A stretch of 7,602 nt of DNA from Caulobacteraceae bacterium (GTDB lineage: Bacteria > Pseudomonadota > Alphaproteobacteria > Caulobacterales > Caulobacteraceae), in NCBI GenBank assembly GCA_003161535.1, contig PMOM01000010.1, positions 1-7,602 on the forward strand. The letters are read 5' to 3'. Both the position numbers and the translations under genes were made by a program. The notes beneath the pieces were generated by a model, which was given only the letters and a program-made list of their open reading frames with translations, was not told where the DNA came from and did not search any database. Below are positions 5,723 through 7,602 of the stretch, in pieces. Numbering within the stretch: position 1 is the stretch's first letter; each line of letters begins with the position of its first letter.

Positions 5723-7236
5723 TCCGCATCGCCCTGGCGCTGTTCGTCGTTTCGCTACTGATCGTGGTGGCCATTTCCCTGCAGGGAGATCCCGGCGCCG
5801 CCAGCCTGACCTGGCTCGGCTGGCAGGTGAACACCACCGCGGCGGCCGCCGTCCTGCTCATCGGTCTTCTGGCCCTGGCCGCCACCATCTTCTGGCGCGT
5901 CCTGGTGTGGATTCTGGAATCGCCGACAAGAGCCGCCCGCGCCCGGGCCGAAAGTCGCCGCCGCCAGGGCCGCGAAACACTCACCCGCGGCTTTTTGGCC
6001 GCCGCCGCCGGCGACGGGGCCGAAGCGCGCCGCCTGGCCGGCAAGGCCGCCGAGCTTGACGATGAAACGCCCCAGCTGGTGCGCATCCTGGCCGCCCAGG
6101 CGGCCGAGGCCGGCGCCGATCATGCCGCGGCCCGCGCCGCCTATGACGCCATGCTGGGCTTTCCCGACATGCGCCTGGCCGCCCGTCGCGGCCTGATGCA
6201 GACCGCCCTGGCCCAGGGCGACAAGCCAGGAGCCCTCAACCACGCCGCCGCCGCCTATGATCTGGCGGTCACCGCGCCCTGGGCCTGGCGCGCCCTGCTG
6301 GAGGCGCGGCTGGAGGCCGCCGACTGGTCCGGGGCCCTGGCGCTCACCCAAAGCGCGGTGGAGCGCAGGATCGTCTCGCCGCTGATCGCCGATCGCGCCC
6401 GCGCCGCCCTGCAGGCCGCCAGCGCCGCCGGTCTGGAGGCCGGGGCCGGCAAGGCCCCCGAGAGGGCCCTGGAACTCGCCCAGGCCGCCGCCCGGGCGCG
6501 GCCCGATTTCACCCCCGCCGTGGTCATCGTCGCCCGCCTGCTGGCCGCCGACGGCCGTGGCCCGCGCGCCGCTCCCTTGATCGAGGCGGCCTGGAAGACG
6601 CGGCCGCATCCGGCCCTGTGGCTGGCCTGGCGCGACCTGCGCACCGACGAGACCCCGCGCGAGCGCGCCGCCCGCCTGGCCGCCCTGGCCGCCCTCAATC
6701 CTCAGGCGCGCGAGAGCCGCATCCTGAGCGTCGAACAGGCCCTCGTCGCCGGCGACCCCGACGCCGCCAGGGCCGCCGCCGCCCACCTGGAAGACGAGGC
6801 CACCACCCAGCGCCTGGCCGGCCTGATGGCCCGCGTGGCCTTCGCCGCCGATCGGCGCGATGAAGCCCGCGCCTGGATCGCCCGCGGGGTCGAGGCGCCC
6901 CGGGAAGCCGAGTGGTCCGACATCGATCCGCACGGCCGCGCCTTCGCCTACGGCGCCGAGGACTGGGCGCGGCTGGTGCTCGCCTACGCCGAAACCGGCG
7001 AGCTCATCCACCCGCGCCATGAACGGCGCGAAGCGACCTTGAACGACCTGCCGCAAATCCCCGCCGCCTATGACGACAGCGCCCCCTTCATCAGCGCCGC
7101 GGTCACCGGCGACCCCTTCCCGCCGATCACCGATGACGGCGACTTCGGCGACGCCCTGCAGCCGGCCGGCGCCGAGGCGCGCGCCGCCCCGCACGGCCTG
7201 TTCCGCGGCCTTGGCGGGCGCGGCAAGGGGCGATAG
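5719..7236 (+). CDS. hemY: HemY, TPR membrane protein of the heme operon
   Basis: Proteobacterial HemY (HemY_N family plus TPRs), a poorly understood inner-membrane protein linked to late heme synthesis. It is not the Bacillus protoporphyrinogen oxidase that shares the name. Of 505 residues, two membrane helices lie at about 4-21 and 41-66, separated by a short loop with LTWLGWQVNTT. The conserved basic stretch RAARARAESRRRQGRETLTRG (71-91) follows, and then helical TPR-like repeats to about residue 400 (for example GDGAEARRLAGKAAELDDETPQL, AADWSGALALTQSAV, LARGVEAPREAEWSD-like ends). The tail is hydrophilic and Ala/Gly/Pro-rich. With both ends of the helix pair crossing the membrane, the TPR domain should face the cytoplasm. 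ATG 5719 starts directly before helix 1. No Shine-Dalgarno is visible, so coupling through the upstream mini-ORF is likely. Last gene of the operon; tRNA-Thr follows after 34 bp. Confidence 0.92.
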   Translation: MIRIALALFVVSLLIVVAISLQGDPGAASLTWLGWQVNTTAAAAVLLIGLLALAATIFWRVLVWILESPTRAARARAESRRRQGRETLTRGFLAAAAGDGAEARRLAGKAAELDDETPQLVRILAAQAAEAGADHAAARAAYDAMLGFPDMRLAARRGLMQTALAQGDKPGALNHAAAAYDLAVTAPWAWRALLEARLEAADWSGALALTQSAVERRIVSPLIADRARAALQAASAAGLEAGAGKAPERALELAQAAARARPDFTPAVVIVARLLAADGRGPRAAPLIEAAWKTRPHPALWLAWRDLRTDETPRERAARLAALAALNPQARESRILSVEQALVAGDPDAARAAAAHLEDEATTQRLAGLMARVAFAADRRDEARAWIARGVEAPREAEWSDIDPHGRAFAYGAEDWARLVLAYAETGELIHPRHERREATLNDLPQIPAAYDDSAPFISAAVTGDPFPPITDDGDFGDALQPAGAEARAAPHGLFRGLGGRGKGR

Positions 7237-7270
7237 AGAGAGCCGCGAGTCCTTACCTCAAGGGCCTTCG

Positions 7271-7346
7271 GCCGCCTTAGCTCAGCCGGTAGAGCACCGC
7301 ATTCGTAATGCGGGGGTCGCGTGTTCGAGTCACGCAGGCGGCGCCA
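7271..7346 (+). tRNA. tRNA-Thr, anticodon CGU
   Basis: A complete 76-nt cloverleaf with encoded CCA. The acceptor stem GCCGCCT (7271-7277) pairs fully with AGGCGGC (7336-7342). The D arm is GCTC/GAGC with an 8-base loop. The anticodon arm is CCGCA/TGCGG around TTCGTAA, with anticodon CGT at 7304-7306, which reads ACG codons. The variable loop has five bases, and the T arm GCGTG/CACGC encloses TTCGAGT. The base at position 73 is G, where E. coli tRNA-Thr has A. Position 36 is U and 37 is A, the context recognised for t6A by the TsaD complex encoded in this window. The gene lies 34 bp after hemY on the same strand and 25 bp from the stop of a convergent TPR gene. No tRNA promoter or terminator stands out. 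Confidence 0.97.
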
Positions 7347-7371
7347 TTCTCCCTCGTGTCTTCCAAGCGGC

Positions 7372-7602
7372 CTACTTGCCGCCCTGGCCCCCCATCCGGC
7401 GGGCGAACTCTTCGCCGATGGTCGGTTGGATGGCCTTGGCCGCGGCGGTGTCGGCCTGGCCGCCGGCCGCGTCGCCGCTATCGCCCTTGGCGAGGCCTCG
7501 GCCATAGAGCGCGGCGGCGAACCTTGGAAAACGGGCCAGGGCGGCGTCATAGTCGCCGATGGCGCTGGGATACCGGCGAAGCTTCAGATAGGCGAAGCCG
7601 CG
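7372..7602 (-). CDS. TPR-repeat protein, C-terminal 76 residues (5' end outside window)
   Basis: The minus strand is open from the right edge to TAG 7374-7372. The translation starts RGFAYLKLRRYPSAIGDYDA and continues ALARFPRFAAALYGRGLAKG, then a Gly/Ala/Asp-rich stretch, ADTAAAKAIQPTIGEEFARR, and a MGGQGGK end. The A-Y-L-K-L...YPSAIGDYDAAL pattern and the following ALYGRGLAKGDSGDA are consecutive TPR helices. AAKAIQP before a terminal helix is the usual ending of small TPR proteins that I have seen in Alphaproteobacteria. Codon use is GC-rich like the neighbours. The start, size and any signal peptide cannot be seen, so no specific function is given. The gene ends 25 bp from the tRNA 3' end and converges on it. 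Confidence 0.8.
   Translation of the reverse strand, partial: RGFAYLKLRRYPSAIGDYDAALARFPRFAAALYGRGLAKGDSGDAAGGQADTAAAKAIQPTIGEEFARRMGGQGGK

Noticed and set aside
5755..7194. Long minus-strand open frame (about 479 codons) opposite hemY
   Set aside because: Gly/Gln-rich translation with no motif. It mirrors the third-position GC bias of hemY and leaves no room for an independent gene.
7219..7247. CGCGGC...GCCGCG hairpin across the hemY stop as a terminator
   Set aside because: The 17-base loop and the absence of a following T-run make it a poor intrinsic terminator. Such 6-bp repeats are frequent at this GC content.
7263..7273. GGCC-TTC-GGCC hairpin just before the tRNA
   Set aside because: It overlaps the first three bases of the mature tRNA, whose acceptor stem pairs perfectly elsewhere, and it has no T-run.
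7331..7371. tRNA-Thr 3' end as an integration (att) site
   Set aside because: No repeat of the tRNA end, no integrase and no change of base composition are visible. An ordinary TPR gene follows after 25 bp.
7367..7382. GCGGC-CTACTT-GCCGC hairpin at the TPR gene stop as a bidirectional terminator
   Set aside because: Only five base pairs and no T-tract on either strand. It is possible but not supportable.

Overview
This is a GC-rich (visibly above 65% GC), densely packed chromosomal segment. It reads as an alphaproteobacterium, plausibly Caulobacterales or a relative. The reasons are the gene set (a hemC-hemD-mitofilin/Mic60-like-hemY cluster, a combination typical of Alphaproteobacteria, next to tsaD-gpsA-YciI), the strong G/C third-position bias, and short or overlapping gene junctions. 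I see no mobile element, CRISPR array or prophage. Most of the window is housekeeping and I do not claim a new defence or mobile system.

Layout. The left edge holds the C-terminal part of a DUF2244 membrane protein gene on the + strand. It converges, 12 bp away, on a minus-strand operon that reads right to left: tsaD (tRNA t6A transferase subunit), gpsA (glycerol-3-phosphate dehydrogenase), a YciI-like protein and a small Rieske [2Fe-2S] protein. A 41-bp gap separates tsaD from the divergent plus-strand operon hemC, hemD, a short mitofilin/Mic60-like membrane protein, and hemY. After hemY comes an intact tRNA-Thr(CGU) gene. The right edge holds the 3' end of a minus-strand TPR-protein gene.

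How the genes fit together. HemC and HemD carry out consecutive steps from porphobilinogen to uroporphyrinogen III. HemY is a membrane TPR protein of the heme locus, and the Mic60-like protein is a single-pass inner-membrane protein of the family that shapes intracytoplasmic membranes and cristae. On the other strand TsaD makes t6A37 on tRNAs that read ANN codons. The tRNA-Thr in this window has U36-A37 and is an expected substrate. GpsA supplies sn-glycerol-3-phosphate for phospholipids.

The most unusual signals are at gene junctions. Between tsaD and gpsA, a 14-nt unit carrying a Shine-Dalgarno and an ATG is repeated three times. It forms two five-codon mini-ORFs chained by ATGA stop/start overlaps. 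A similar single-step ATGA-mini-ORF-ATGA bridge joins the Mic60-like gene to hemY, and there the SD serves the mini-ORF and not hemY. The tsaD/hemC gap carries a symmetric inverted repeat compatible with two face-to-face overlapping promoters. All of these need comparative or experimental support.
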